Assembly: GCF_003590645.1 (NCBI RefSeq)
Contig: NZ_CP031834.1
Coordinates: 1,798,501-1,862,500 of the forward strand
From: Mesorhizobium sp. DCY119
Lineage (GTDB): Bacteria > Pseudomonadota > Alphaproteobacteria > Rhizobiales > Rhizobiaceae
Length of the DNA: 64,000 nt
Direction: 5' to 3'
Positions 20,001 to 30,406 of the stretch are shown in pieces. Position numbers and translations under genes: made by a program. The number at the start of each line of letters is the position of its first letter. Positions within the stretch are counted from its first letter, which is position 1. The notes below the pieces were generated by a model. It was given only the letters and a program-made list of their open reading frames with translations, did no database searches and was not told where the DNA came from.

Positions 20001-21191
20001 ATGGACAAGCGTCTTATCTGGCTGGCGGTCGGCTCCTTCACCATGAGCACGGTCGGCTTCGTGTTTTCGAGCCTGCTGCCGTTCATCGCAGCCGACACGC
20101 ACACCACCATTCCAAAGGCCGGCTATCTCATCACCGTCTTCTCGCTTTCCTATGCCATCGGGGCGCCGCTGCTTTCGGCACTTGCGGGGGCTGCTGACAG
20201 GCGGCGCGTGCTAACGGCCGCGATGCTGACCTTCGTGGCCGGCAACGCGATTGCGGCGACCAGCGTATCGTTCACGACATTGCTGCTTGCCCAGATCGTC
20301 ATGGGCATGGCCAGCGGCCTGTTTGCCGCCACTGCGCAGGCGACCGCAGTCTCATTGGCCGGGCCTGAGCATCGCGCCCTGGCGATTTCCGTGGTGGTGG
20401 GCGGCACGACTTTCGCGGTGGCGCTCGGCGCGCCACTGGGCGCGCTGATTGCTGCGGTTTGGGGCTGGCGCGGCACATTCGGTGCGATTTCGGTGCTGGC
20501 GCTGGCTTGTGCGACCGTACTGTGGTTCCGCCTGCCGCGCGGGCTGTCGGGAACAAAGCTGACGCTTGGCGAGCGCTTCAGCATCATCGGCCGGGCCGGT
20601 ATCGCACCATCGCTGGTGGTAACCTTTCTGTACCTCGCCGGCGGTTTCATGATCATCTCCTACCTGGCGCCGCTGGCGATAGATGGGGCAGGGCTGTCCA
20701 GGCTCTCCTTGCCGGGCCTGCTGCTTGCCTTCGGCGTCGGTGCAGTGATCGGCAATCTGTCCAGCGGCTATCTTGCCGATCGCATCGGCGCGACACGGAT
20801 GGTCGTGGGTTCGCTCGTGGCTTCGGTGGCGATTGCGCTGGCCATAGCGTTCGGCCTGCATCTCCTGCCGCACCACCTGGCCGGGCCACTGCTGATCGGC
20901 ATCATGTTGCCCTGGGGCATCATTGGCTGGGCGTTCCCGCCGGCACAGGCAAGCCGCATCGTCGGCTATGCGCCCGAGGTTGCCCATCTGACGCTCTCAC
21001 TCAATGCCTCGGCGCTGTATCTCGGCATCGCGGCAGGCACGGCGCTTGGCGGGCGGGTTCTGGAATATGCCGCGCCGGCTGATCTCGGGTACGTCGCTGC
21101 CATCTTCCCGGTGGCAGCGCTTGCGGTGCTTTATGCCGGGCTGCGCTCGCATCGCCGGTTTGTTGCGACGACTGCTACGCCGGCGGAATAG
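20001..21191 (+). CDS. MFS transporter (12-helix, drug or sugar efflux type)
   Basis: A 396-residue inner-membrane transporter. About 12 hydrophobic helices are visible. The loop between helices 2 and 3 has GAPLLSALAGAADRRRVL, a variant of the MFS motif A, and the second half repeats it in GYLADRIGATRMVVGS. The helix-5 GAPLGALIAAVWGWRGTF region resembles motif C of exporters. ATG 20001 is preceded by AAGGA. An ArsR regulator sits divergently, suggesting induction by the exported compound. It belongs to the AraJ/YdhP-like branch by general look; the substrate is unknown. Confidence 0.85.
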   Translation: MDKRLIWLAVGSFTMSTVGFVFSSLLPFIAADTHTTIPKAGYLITVFSLSYAIGAPLLSALAGAADRRRVLTAAMLTFVAGNAIAATSVSFTTLLLAQIVMGMASGLFAATAQATAVSLAGPEHRALAISVVVGGTTFAVALGAPLGALIAAVWGWRGTFGAISVLALACATVLWFRLPRGLSGTKLTLGERFSIIGRAGIAPSLVVTFLYLAGGFMIISYLAPLAIDGAGLSRLSLPGLLLAFGVGAVIGNLSSGYLADRIGATRMVVGSLVASVAIALAIAFGLHLLPHHLAGPLLIGIMLPWGIIGWAFPPAQASRIVGYAPEVAHLTLSLNASALYLGIAAGTALGGRVLEYAAPADLGYVAAIFPVAALAVLYAGLRSHRRFVATTATPAE

Positions 21192-21197
21192 CGAGAA

Positions 21198-21950
21198 TCA
21201 GGCCGGCATGAAGCCTGTGCGCAGAGCATAGGCCCATTCTGGCCGGCCTGTTTGCTCGGCCTGTCTCGCCGCACTTTCCCAATCATAGGTCACGGCAAAG
21301 AACTCGAAGTGCATCGTGCCATCGGCGTCGATCTCGACCGTGCCATAGCGCGCGTGCGGCGAACCTTGTTGCGAAGCGTGCGCCGGTTCGGTGTCGTCGA
21401 AATAAGCGGGCTCGCCGACGCTTCCGGGATTGAAGATCATTCGGCCGTCCGAAAGCTGGAGAAGTTCAGGGCGGTGGCTGTGGCCGCAGAGCAGCAGTTT
21501 GTACGACGGATCGAGCTGGCCAAGCCTCTTTTCGATCGCCACCAGCGGCGCGCGCACGAGATGGCCGTCGACGATGGCGTCGGCAAGGTAGCGTTCGTCA
21601 TGGTCGGGTCTTGCATGGAAGGCGAGTACCGACGGCGCGATCTCCAGTTGGAGGGGCAGGGCGGCGAGTGTGTCGCGCTGTGGCGGCGTCAAACGTTCGC
21701 GGGCGAAGCGGTCGGAGGGCCACATCTTGTCTGAGACTTCCTCGGCGACGCGGCGATCGTGATTGCCGCGCACGGTCGGTGCGCCGAGCTTTTCCAGGCG
21801 CTCAAAAGTCTCGCGCGGCCACAGCGGGCCTGAAACGCAATCGCCGAGATTGACGGTCAGGTCGGCACCGCCGCGTTTTTCAAGGTCGGCGAGGACGGCG
21901 TCGAGTGCGACGACGTTGCCGTGAATGTCTGCGATAACCGCTATTTTCAT
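21198..21950 (-). CDS. Metallophosphoesterase family protein (YfcE-like)
   Basis: A 250-residue calcineurin-like phosphoesterase with two metal ions. All motifs are visible: ADIHGN (residues 7-12), NLGDCVSGP, RGNHDRR and LCGHSHRPE, followed by NPGSVGEP. The short form resembles the YfcE/MJ0936 group, whose members cleave phosphodiesters in vitro. The natural substrate is usually unknown. It ends 7 bp from the convergent MFS gene and starts close to the end of mntH, so it may be read on the mntH transcript. Confidence 0.87.
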   Translation of the reverse strand: MKIAVIADIHGNVVALDAVLADLEKRGGADLTVNLGDCVSGPLWPRETFERLEKLGAPTVRGNHDRRVAEEVSDKMWPSDRFARERLTPPQRDTLAALPLQLEIAPSVLAFHARPDHDERYLADAIVDGHLVRAPLVAIEKRLGQLDPSYKLLLCGHSHRPELLQLSDGRMIFNPGSVGEPAYFDDTEPAHASQQGSPHARYGTVEIDADGTMHFEFFAVTYDWESAARQAEQTGRPEWAYALRTGFMPA

Positions 21951-22008
21951 GAGCCGACTCCAGATGCCGGCACTCTTTTAGCTGCCGCAATCGGGAATGT
22001 CAGTGGCT

Positions 22009-23352
22009 TCAGCCGAGAACGAAATCGAACAGCAGCTTTATGTTCAGCAGCGCGATGACGACCGCAATCAGCATGGCGAAGGCGGTGAGATAGCGCGGCG
22101 CCACGAGCGCGCCCATCTTTGCCTTGTTTGCGGTGAACATAACCAGCGGGAATACGGCAAAGGAAAGCTGCAGGCTGAGCACGACCTGGGTGAGGATCAG
22201 CAGTTTCGCCGTACCGCTGTCGCCGTACCAGATGGTGACGCCGGCCGCGGGGATGATGGCGATGGCCCGCGTGATGAGGCGGCGCAGCCATGGCGGCAGC
22301 TTGATGTGGAGAAAGCCCTCCATGACGATCTGGCCGGCAAGCGTCGCCGTCACCGTCGAGTTGATGCCGCAGCAGATCAGCGCGATGCCGAACAGGGTCG
22401 GCGCGATGGCGAGACCCAGCAGCGGCGCGAGCAGGGAATGCGCCTGGCCGATCTCGACGATGTCGGTCTGGCCGGCCTTGTTGAAGGTTGCTGCCGCCAG
22501 GATCAGGATCGCGGCGTTGATGAGCAGCGCAAACATCAGCGCGACCGTGGAATCGATGGTGGCGTATTTCAACGCCTGGCGCTTTTCCGGCACGGTGTCG
22601 CCATAGGCGCGGGTCTGCACGATGCCGGAATGCAGATAGAGATTGTGCGGCATGACGGTGGCGCCAAGGATGCCGAGAGCGAGATAGAGCATTTCCGGGT
22701 TGGTGACGATCTCGGTTGTGGGGGCGAAGCCCCGTATGACGCCGCCCCAATCGGGATCGGCCAGCGCGATCTGCACGGCGAAACAGGCGGCGATGACGCC
22801 GAGCAGCGTGATGATGAGCGCTTCGACCCAGCGGAAGCCGAGTTTCTGGAGATAGAGGATGAGGAAGACGTCGAGTGCGGTGATGAGCACGCCGATTTCC
22901 AGCGGAATGCCGAAGATCAGGTTGAGGCCGATGGCCGTGCCGATGACTTCGGCAATGTCGGTGGCGACGATGGCGATCTCGGCCATGAACCACAGCACAT
23001 AGGCGACCGGCTTGCCGTAGGCGTCGCGGCAGGCCTGGGCGAGATCGCGGCCCGAGCCGATGGCGAGGCGCGCGCAGAGCGCCTGCAGCACGATCGCCAT
23101 GATGTTGGAGACGAGTGCGACCGTGAGCAGGGCGTAGCCGAACTTCGAGCCGCCGGCGAGCGAGGTGGCCCAGTTGCCGGGGTCCATGTAGCCGACGGCA
23201 ACGAGATATCCAGGGCCGACGAAGGAGATCGCCCGACGCCAGCCTGGACCGCTGGTTCTGACGGCGATGGAGCGATGGACGTCCGAAAGGGATGCCTCGC
23301 CGCGCGGCTGGCGCCAGCCGAGGTCTTCCATCGTGCGGGGCTTGAAATCCAT
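22009..23352 (-). CDS. mntH: Nramp-family manganese transporter
   Basis: A 447-residue inner-membrane divalent-cation/proton symporter that takes up Mn(II). It has about 11 helices. The metal-site motif [12 protein letters not shown] lies in helix 1, and [15 protein letters not shown] in helix 6. I place the start at ATG 23352, because the longer frame to 23418 would run through a perfect TTGCAATTGCAA palindrome that resembles a Mur/Fur box. No strong ribosome site was seen for either start. Regulation by the manganese regulator Mur is inferred from that site and from what is known in Rhizobium and Bradyrhizobium. Confidence 0.92.
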   Translation of the reverse strand: MDFKPRTMEDLGWRQPRGEASLSDVHRSIAVRTSGPGWRRAISFVGPGYLVAVGYMDPGNWATSLAGGSKFGYALLTVALVSNIMAIVLQALCARLAIGSGRDLAQACRDAYGKPVAYVLWFMAEIAIVATDIAEVIGTAIGLNLIFGIPLEIGVLITALDVFLILYLQKLGFRWVEALIITLLGVIAACFAVQIALADPDWGGVIRGFAPTTEIVTNPEMLYLALGILGATVMPHNLYLHSGIVQTRAYGDTVPEKRQALKYATIDSTVALMFALLINAAILILAAATFNKAGQTDIVEIGQAHSLLAPLLGLAIAPTLFGIALICCGINSTVTATLAGQIVMEGFLHIKLPPWLRRLITRAIAIIPAAGVTIWYGDSGTAKLLILTQVVLSLQLSFAVFPLVMFTANKAKMGALVAPRYLTAFAMLIAVVIALLNIKLLFDFVLG

Positions 23353-23376
23353 TCCTGGCTCTATGGCTGAGAATTC

Positions 23377-23400
23377 TTGCAATTGCAAATCATTCTCAAA
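23377..23400 (-). promoter_or_regulatory. Mur/Fur-like box before mntH
   Basis: On the minus strand the site reads TTGAGAATGA then TTTGCAATTGCAA; TTGCAATTGCAA (23377-23388) is a perfect 12-bp palindrome. It lies 24 bp before the chosen start. Mur, the manganese-sensing Fur relative of alphaproteobacteria, binds TGCAA-rich sites of this kind. Confidence 0.6.
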
Positions 23401-23556
23401 ATGGCTTGAAAACATCACAAGCGCAAGTGGTGGTGTCGGAATATTTTGACGCAGTAGAGAACGTGCTTAGGCAATGCTGCGGAAGGTACTGCAATTGCCC
23501 GGAACGACGGCGGATCTATCGCATATGGGTACTCTGACGGACTTGAGCGGTGTTCT

Positions 23557-23698
23557 ACCCCCACCCCTAACCCCTCCCCACAAGGGGGAGGGGGACTTTG
23601 CGGGCGGCCATGCCGCACGAAACCATCGTTGATCGGCACCTTGAGAGTATGCCAGCGGATTCCCCTCCCCCTTGTGGGGAGGGGTTAGGGGTGGGGGT
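23557..23698. repeat. Paired C-rich/G-rich palindromes, family B (copy 1)
   Basis: The arm at 23557-23594 begins ACCCCCACCCCTAACCCC and ends in a small CCCC...GGGG hairpin; the arm at 23662-23698 is its complement. The middle is unrelated to that of the copy at 42041-42180. The region 23419-23789 holds no convincing gene apart from this element. Confidence 0.8.
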
Positions 23699-23789
23699 CT
23701 TTTCATACGCGATAGCTCCTCGGAACGACGGCGAGGATGGCGCGTTGGTGCTAGCCGGAATGTTCCGGCCTCAGCGTGGAGGAAAAATC

Positions 23790-23975
23790 ATGGGCGTCAA
23801 GGAAGCACCGACCGCAAAGGGCAAGGCCGCCGCCAAGGGCCTCAAGCAGGCCACTGCCAAGGAAGAACGCAAGGTGGAGGCGGAGACAGGACACGAGCTG
23901 AAGAAGGGCGAAAAGCGCTTCGAAGAGCGCTCACGCAGTTCGGACGGAAAGAGCGCCGGAACAAAGCAGAAGTAG
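23790..23975 (+). CDS. Small lysine-rich protein
   Basis: A 61-residue very hydrophilic protein, rich in Lys, Ala, Glu and Gly, with no hydrophobic segment. The pattern GKAAAKGLKQATAKEERK then HELKKGEKRFEERS suggests a disordered or helical, nucleic-acid-associated or stress-type protein. I do not recognise the family. The ATG has a strong GGAGG 8 bases before it, which supports translation. It stands alone between a palindromic element and a convergent DUF1428 gene. Confidence 0.6.
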   Translation: MGVKEAPTAKGKAAAKGLKQATAKEERKVEAETGHELKKGEKRFEERSRSSDGKSAGTKQK

Positions 23976-24006
23976 GTGGTCTGGTCCTTGGGTTGCGAAC
24001 GGTTCG

Positions 24007-24363
24007 CTAGAGCTCGATCAGCGTCTTGAACCCGCCATAGATCATGCGCTTGCCGTCGAAGGGCATCGAGTGCGGATCGTCGATCTTGAGGCGGGGGTCG
24101 GCCATCACCTTTTTGTTGATCTCGTCGCGGGCCTCGCGCGATTCGTAGGTGATCCAGGAGAAAACGATCGTTTCGCCTTCCTTCTGCAACACTGCGCGCG
24201 GGAAGGACGTGACTTCGCCATAGGGCACATCGTCGGCTACCGTCTCGACGAAGGAAAGCGCACCGTGATCCTTCCAGATTTCGCCGGCCGTCTGCGCCAT
24301 TTGCTTATAGTCCTCCAGCTTCTCGGTTGGCACGGCGAGAATGAAACCATCGACATATGGCAT
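24007..24363 (-). CDS. DUF1428 (YbaA-like) family protein
   Basis: A 118-residue protein of the DUF1428 family, a dimeric alpha-beta barrel fold. It begins MPYVDGFILAVPTEKLEDYK and has MPFDGKRMIYGGFKTLIEL at the end, both typical. Function is not established; the fold is shared with small monooxygenases and stress proteins. AGGAGG lies 9 bases before the ATG at 24363, which decides the start over an upstream in-frame codon. Confidence 0.85.
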   Translation of the reverse strand: MPYVDGFILAVPTEKLEDYKQMAQTAGEIWKDHGALSFVETVADDVPYGEVTSFPRAVLQKEGETIVFSWITYESREARDEINKKVMADPRLKIDDPHSMPFDGKRMIYGGFKTLIEL

Positions 24364-24450
24364 TGGGTCAACTCCTCCTGACAAACTTACTGTGTTCAAC
24401 GGCTTGAGAGAGGGCGAAGTTCCGCGGGCGTCTTATGGAGACTAGCGCCA

Positions 24451-25278
24451 TCAGATCTTGCGGGCCAGCATCTGGATTGGCGCGATCGAGCCGGCGGCAA
24501 GGGCTGCCATGACATTGCCCAGCCGCTGCGGTGTCGCGGGACCCATCAGCGTGTGCAGGCTGAGTGGAGGGGCGCCATTTTTGGCGGCGTTTTCGCGCAT
24601 TTCGCGACCGAGCGTCAGGGCCATCTGACGCCGGTTCTTTTCGGTCACGATCATAAGACCGGCCTTGGTCAGGAGATTGCGGTAGGTGGCGGGTGCCTCG
24701 ACGAAGCTGGTTTCCAGCGTGTCGGCCCAGGGCATCGGGTAGGGCAGGTCTTCGCCGCTGACATTCATGATGTCGTAGACGCCGAATACGCCGCCCTTCT
24801 TGAGAATGCGATGGACCTCGCGGAACGCGCCGGCTTTGTCGCCGATGTTCATGCCGACGTGGATAAGGGTGGCGCGGTCGAAGCTGGCGTCTTCGAAGGG
24901 AAGGGACAGCGCGCTCGCCTGCCGGAACGACACCAGATCGGCGAGCCCGCAGCGCCCGGTGAGCGAGGTCGCGACGCTGACATACTCGTCAGTGACGTCG
25001 ACGCCGACGACGGTGCAGCCGTGATGCTCGGCAAAATAGCGCGCCGGTCCACCGATGCCGGCACCGACATCAAGCAGTTTCATGCCCGGCGAAATGGCAA
25101 GGTCGTTGGCCAGATCGATGGTGGCAGCGAGCCAGCCGAGGTGGAACTCGTCGGCGCCGGAAAGGTCTGCGGGGTCGAGGCGGTCAACATCCTTTCCGGC
25201 TGTCTTCAGCGCGTCGAGGATCGCGCGTTCAAGCGCGCCGTGGCTGTAGTGCCTCGCAACGTCCTCCTCGGTGGTCAT
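24451..25278 (-). CDS. Class I SAM-dependent methyltransferase (UbiE-like)
   Basis: A 275-residue methyltransferase. The SAM-binding glycine loop is LLDVGAGIGGPARYFAEH near residue 70, followed by the acidic VVGVDVTDEYV end of strand 2. Motif post-I/II is LPFEDASFDRATLIHVGMNI. The set fits the UbiE/sarcosine-dimethylglycine methyltransferase-like group, which acts on small molecules. It is convergent with no near partner; the substrate is unknown. A 217-bp gap without genes separates it from the metallopeptidase gene. Confidence 0.83.
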   Translation of the reverse strand: MTTEEDVARHYSHGALERAILDALKTAGKDVDRLDPADLSGADEFHLGWLAATIDLANDLAISPGMKLLDVGAGIGGPARYFAEHHGCTVVGVDVTDEYVSVATSLTGRCGLADLVSFRQASALSLPFEDASFDRATLIHVGMNIGDKAGAFREVHRILKKGGVFGVYDIMNVSGEDLPYPMPWADTLETSFVEAPATYRNLLTKAGLMIVTEKNRRQMALTLGREMRENAAKNGAPPLSLHTLMGPATPQRLGNVMAALAAGSIAPIQMLARKI

Positions 25279-25495
25279 ATTTGACCTCGCCTGAAAGCCG
25301 GCTGGGTTTATCGCATTGAAGCTACTCCTTTTTCATGAGCTTGAAAACGAAGATCACTCTGATTTGCCGGTATCGGGCTTGCCCCTGCGTTCCAAATTTC
25401 TTGTGACTTGATGCAACCGTTGGAGTAATTGTCTGTTTAGGTCAGCTCGCAGCAGCGGGCATGCATGGGCGCGGCGAAACAGGGAAGAGGTTGGC

Positions 25496-26407
25496 ATGCT
25501 TTGGAAAGGTCGTCGGCAGAGTGAGAATGTTGAGGACGAGCGCGGCCAGGGCGGCGGCTTCGGCGGTGGCGGGCTTGGACGCGGCGGCGGCTTTCGCATT
25601 CCGATCGGCGGTACTGCCGGCGGTGGCGGACTTTCGGGCATCATCATTCTGGTGGTGCTGTTCTTCGCGCTGAAGGCCTGCGGCATCGACCCGATGGCGA
25701 TATTGGCCGGCGGCGATGGTGCTATCCCCGGTGGCGGCGGCCAGATCAGCCAGACCGAACCGAAATCCAATGATGAGATGAAGCAGTTCGTCTCCACCGT
25801 GCTCGCTGAAACAGAAGACGTCTGGAGCGGCATCTTCCAGGCCGAGGGCCTGAAATACGAAGATCCGACGATGGTGCTGTTTTCAGGCCAGACGCGTTCG
25901 GCCTGCGGCTTCGCTTCTGCGGCGTCGGGTCCGTTCTACTGCCCCGGCGACCGCAAGGTCTACATCGACCTCGCCTTCTACGACCAGCTCGACCGCCAGT
26001 TCGGCGCTTCGGGCGATTTCGCGCAAGCCTATGTGCTGGCGCATGAGGTCGGCCATCACGTGCAGAACCTGACCGGCATCCTGCCGAAGTTCAATCAGAT
26101 GCGCCAACAGATGGGTGAGGCGCAGGCCAACCAGATGTCGACGCGCGTCGAACTGCAGGCCGACTGCTTCGCCGGAATCTGGGGTCACTTCACTGCGCAG
26201 AAAGGTCTGCTCGAGCAGGGCGACCTTGAAGAAGCGCTGAATGCCGCCCAGCAGATCGGCGACGATACACTGCAGCGCAAGACGCAAGGCTATGTCGTGC
26301 CGGAAAGCTTCAACCATGGCACCTCCGCACAACGCGTGACCTGGTTCAAGCGGGGCTTCCAGAGCGGCAAGCTGGCGGATTGCGACACGTTCAACAATCC
26401 GGTCTGA
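25496..26407 (+). CDS. Neutral zinc metallopeptidase, YpfJ family
   Basis: A 303-residue protein. After a Gly/Arg-rich N-terminus (residues 1-40) there is one transmembrane helix (LSGIIILVVLFFALKACGI), so the rest should be periplasmic. The zinc motif is HEVGHH near residue 182, with ADCFAGIWGHF downstream carrying a further candidate ligand. The start MLWKGRRQSENVED is typical of this family (formerly DUF/UPF 'YpfJ'). Substrates are unknown. A GGAAGAGG site precedes ATG 25496, and a hairpin terminator follows. Confidence 0.9.
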   Translation: MLWKGRRQSENVEDERGQGGGFGGGGLGRGGGFRIPIGGTAGGGGLSGIIILVVLFFALKACGIDPMAILAGGDGAIPGGGGQISQTEPKSNDEMKQFVSTVLAETEDVWSGIFQAEGLKYEDPTMVLFSGQTRSACGFASAASGPFYCPGDRKVYIDLAFYDQLDRQFGASGDFAQAYVLAHEVGHHVQNLTGILPKFNQMRQQMGEAQANQMSTRVELQADCFAGIWGHFTAQKGLLEQGDLEEALNAAQQIGDDTLQRKTQGYVVPESFNHGTSAQRVTWFKRGFQSGKLADCDTFNNPV

Positions 26408-26428
26408 ACGGAGCGTTATATTCTTACG

Positions 26429-26462
26429 AAGCCCGTTCCGGCCAAGCCGGGGCGGGCTTTCT
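26429..26462 (+). terminator. Hairpin terminator
   Basis: AAGCCCG (26429-26435) pairs with CGGGCTT (26453-26459), with an inner CCGGC/GCCGG stem, then a short T-run. It ends the metallopeptidase gene and, being nearly symmetrical, may also serve the convergent DUF983 gene. Confidence 0.75.
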
Positions 26463-26465
26463 GAT

Positions 26466-26888
26466 TCAGACCTTGCCGGCGTCGCGGTCGCGCACTGCCT
26501 TGGCGTGCCATTCGCGATCGATCGATCCTTCCTCGGCCTTGTGGAAGAACTGCGAGCAGACGAGCCAGCCTTTTAGCGGCCGCAACAGCGCGGTGCAGGC
26601 GAGAAGGGTCAGAGGCAGGGTGGTCAGCAGATGAACCCAGATCGGCGGCTCATAGGTCAGTTGCAGCCAGAGCGCGAAGAGAAGGGCGGGCACCGCGACG
26701 ATCGTCATCGAGAAGAAGGCCGGGCCATCGGCCGGATCGGCAAAGGAATAATCAAGGCCGCAGACCTCGCAGCGTGGTGCAAGCTTTACGAAGCCCTGAA
26801 ACAGATGGCCTTTCTGGCAGCGCGGACAAAGTCCGAGAATGCCCGTCTTGGCCGGGTTGGTGGTGGGGGTAAAGCTGGTGCTTTCCAT
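26466..26888 (-). CDS. DUF983 family membrane protein
   Basis: A 140-residue protein with an N-terminal zinc-ribbon-like pair (LCPRCQKGHLF and CEVCGLDYSF) and two transmembrane helices (about residues 65-105, AFFSMTIVAVPALLFALWL and a second Leu-rich span). This is the DUF983 layout, found in alphaproteobacteria near cytochrome oxidase or alone. Its role is not known. ATG 26888 is chosen for GAGG 6 bases upstream; ATG 26900 in frame is possible. Confidence 0.83.
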   Translation of the reverse strand: MESTSFTPTTNPAKTGILGLCPRCQKGHLFQGFVKLAPRCEVCGLDYSFADPADGPAFFSMTIVAVPALLFALWLQLTYEPPIWVHLLTTLPLTLLACTALLRPLKGWLVCSQFFHKAEEGSIDREWHAKAVRDRDAGKV

Positions 26889-27099
26889 GGCGGACCTCAT
26901 GATCTGCCTGAGATATAAGCCTGCCTGCGGCATCTACCCCTGTGACATAGGCGTCCTGCGGCAAAAAGCCAGGGGCTTGATGGACCGTTCATACGTTTGG
27001 AGGATCGGGACGAAAACGGAGTATCCGGCTCTCACAACTGCCAGCTTTTTCGCGGATTGGCGGCGCCACTAGACTACCCTCCAGAGGGAGGGACACCCC

Positions 27100-28125
27100 A
27101 TGCGTGTTTTGATCAACTGGTGTAAAACAGCAGTATTCCTGTCGGCTGGTGCAGCTTCGATTCTTCCAGCCCATGCCGACCCGCTTCGGCTGCCGTTTGC
27201 GGCGCTGAACGAATATTTTTCCCACGTACCGGCGCTTCCGATCAGATTACCGAATAACGATGTGCCGGGTGATATCTATATCACTCCGTATGAGGGCTAT
27301 CAGGCTCGAAACGGCGAGTGCTTTCCGCAGCTTGTTCCAACCGAGGCCCCTACGAACCTGGCGGCAGCCCAAATCGTGGCATCGCAAACCGCACAAGGTG
27401 AGATTGGCGCAAAGGTCTCCGAAATTGTCGATTTAACTGCGCAGGCCGGTGTTTCATTAAAGGAAAACTATGCCCTGGTCTTCGACGATGCATCCGTCCG
27501 CAGCTATACGAACCTCGAGATTTCGGATGCGCTCCAACACCTTCCCACGAATTGCGCAGACCGCTTGAGAACGATTCTGGGGTCCAGCCCAAATCAGACG
27601 GTCCAAGGCGTGCTTTGGATATTACGGGATGTCATCAGCGCTCGCATGACCGCGGAACTGGCCGTGGAAAGCGGAAACACCGCAAATGTCGGCGCGGAGC
27701 TGGACGCCCGCCTGAACGGCCTGATCAGCGATCCCAAGGTCTCCATTTCAAGCGAGCTTCAAAGCAGCGGGAAAGTAAAAATAGGCTATGCTAGCGTGCT
27801 GCCGGTCGCCTACAGGCCCGCATTCATATCGTTGGATGATATGAGGCGACTGCAATATTACGACGAGCACGCCTTCTGGGCCTGGTTCAAAGGCGTGCTG
27901 ACCGGAACGACGCCGGCGCTCGATGAACTGAAAAAGGTCCGCGAGCAGTTTCCCGATATTCCCGACGCCGATGTGGGCGGCTTGCCAAGACCCGGGGCTA
28001 TCTACAAGCGAATGGGCGAGGGCAAGCCGATCGAGTACAACCCGGAAAATCCGGAACACCGCGCATATCTGGAGCATTCCAGCCTGCTGCTGGCTGCGTC
28101 CTGGGAACTGTATCGCGAGCCCTGA
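27100..28125 (+). CDS. Secreted hypothetical protein, 341 residues
   Basis: I do not recognise this family. Residues 1-26 form a signal peptide (MRVLINWCKTAVFLSAGA then AHA before DPLRL), so the protein should be periplasmic. The mature part has two cysteines (GECFPQ and TNCADR), a helical middle (TAELAVESGNTANVGAELDA) and aromatic-rich segments such as HAFWAWFKGVL. No known catalytic motif is visible. GGAGGGA lies 10 bases before the ATG. It converges with carA 17 bp downstream. Composition is slightly less GC-rich than its neighbours. Confidence 0.6.
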   Translation: MRVLINWCKTAVFLSAGAASILPAHADPLRLPFAALNEYFSHVPALPIRLPNNDVPGDIYITPYEGYQARNGECFPQLVPTEAPTNLAAAQIVASQTAQGEIGAKVSEIVDLTAQAGVSLKENYALVFDDASVRSYTNLEISDALQHLPTNCADRLRTILGSSPNQTVQGVLWILRDVISARMTAELAVESGNTANVGAELDARLNGLISDPKVSISSELQSSGKVKIGYASVLPVAYRPAFISLDDMRRLQYYDEHAFWAWFKGVLTGTTPALDELKKVREQFPDIPDADVGGLPRPGAIYKRMGEGKPIEYNPENPEHRAYLEHSSLLLAASWELYREP

Positions 28126-28142
28126 CCGGTTGGTCGTGCTGC

Positions 28143-29345
<1,203 letters not shown>

Positions 29346-29763
29346 GTCAGCTACTCCGTATATCGTTCATCTCTGTCGGCATCGTCAGCGGGCGGAGGCA
29401 GTGCCGCGCCCTTGCAAGATGGCCCGCGAAGGGCCATATGGCGCAACGAAAAGCACGGGCTGCCGCGACAATCGCAAACCCCCGTGCACACCCAAAAACT
29501 AGTCCATGCAAGGCGCGGACAATAGGCGAAGGTGTTGACGCGGTCAATGAGCGCGCAAACGATTGCGGTTAAATATTTTCCCTAACGATATCAGGGGTTT
29601 AACTGCATGCATTGGTTTGCTTTGTTCGTTCGGCGGCATTAGAGGCTGCACGCATCCCATGGAATCGGGATGCGGCTTCGAACTGCCGTCGAGCCGCCGA
29701 AAACCGGTTCCCCCGTTTCGGGAACATGGTCTATTGTTCGCTGCCCATTAAGGAGTTACCGCC
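29346..29763. other. 418-bp carA/yqeY intergenic region
   Basis: No gene is supported. It must hold the carA promoter (minus strand) and the yqeY promoter. Its right part carries two short palindromes described separately. Small open frames on both strands lack ribosome sites. Confidence 0.5.
29651..29725. repeat. Two adjacent short palindromes of rhizobial type
   Basis: CGCATCCC/GGGATGCG (29651-29658, 29667-29674) and GTTCCC/GGGAAC (29707-29712, 29720-29725) form two hairpins around an AAACCGG stretch. Sequences of this form (CCGGTTCCC...GGGAAC) recur in intergenic DNA of Rhizobiales as far as I recall; only this copy was noticed here. Confidence 0.55.
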
Positions 29764-30213
29764 ATGCGCGAGATCATCGCCCAGGCCCTCAAGACCGCGC
29801 TGAAAGCGCAGGACAAGCGCCGCACCTCGACGCTGCGGCTGATCAATGCCGCGATCCAGGATCGCGACATCGCCCATCGCGGCGTCGGCAAGGACCCGGT
29901 GAGCGACGAGGAGATCATGCTGATCCTGGCCAAGATGGTGAAGCAGCGCGAGGAGTCGGCCAAGGCCTTCGAGGAAGGTAACCGGCTGGAGCTTGCCGCA
30001 CAGGAGCGCGACGAGATCGAGATCATTCGCGACTTCATGCCCAAGCAGCTCGGCGACGAGGATGTGAAGCAGGCATGCCAGGCGGTGATCGATGAGGTCG
30101 GCGCCGAGGGCCTGCGCGACATGGGCCGTTGCATGAACGCGCTGAAGGACAAATATGCCGGCCAGATGGACTTCTCCAAGGCCAGCGGCATCGTCAAGAC
30201 GATGCTGCAATAG
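29764..30213 (+). CDS. yqeY: GatB/YqeY domain protein
   Basis: A 149-residue soluble helical protein of the YqeY family, related to the tail domain of the amidotransferase subunit GatB, which contacts tRNA. It begins MREIIAQALKTALKAQDKRR and has DKRRTSTLRLINAAIQDRD, both typical, and a C-terminal VKTMLQ end. Its role is not settled; a link to tRNA or translation is inferred from GatB. AAGGAG lies 7 bases before the ATG. In related bacteria it sits between carA and dnaG; here ftsZ2 and other genes intervene. Confidence 0.92.
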   Translation: MREIIAQALKTALKAQDKRRTSTLRLINAAIQDRDIAHRGVGKDPVSDEEIMLILAKMVKQREESAKAFEEGNRLELAAQERDEIEIIRDFMPKQLGDEDVKQACQAVIDEVGAEGLRDMGRCMNALKDKYAGQMDFSKASGIVKTMLQ

Positions 30214-30406
30214 GCGGCGATTGGGGACTGTCCTCTCGCACCGGTCGATATCAGCCTGGCTTTTCAACCTGAAGAGTCAGGCTGATCTGTGAAGAAAGGC
30301 CTGTTAAGCCGTCCGTTCCGGCTCAATGCCTTGCACCACCCCCCGGTATCTGATTCCCTACAGTTGATCCGATTCGGGGCAGGGGCGCTGCAGAGGAAAT
30401 GACAAT

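Noticed and set aside
21997-23370. 457-codon open frame opposite mntH
   Set aside because: Acidic, Asp/Gly/Arg-rich nonsense product typical of antisense reading of a membrane-protein gene.
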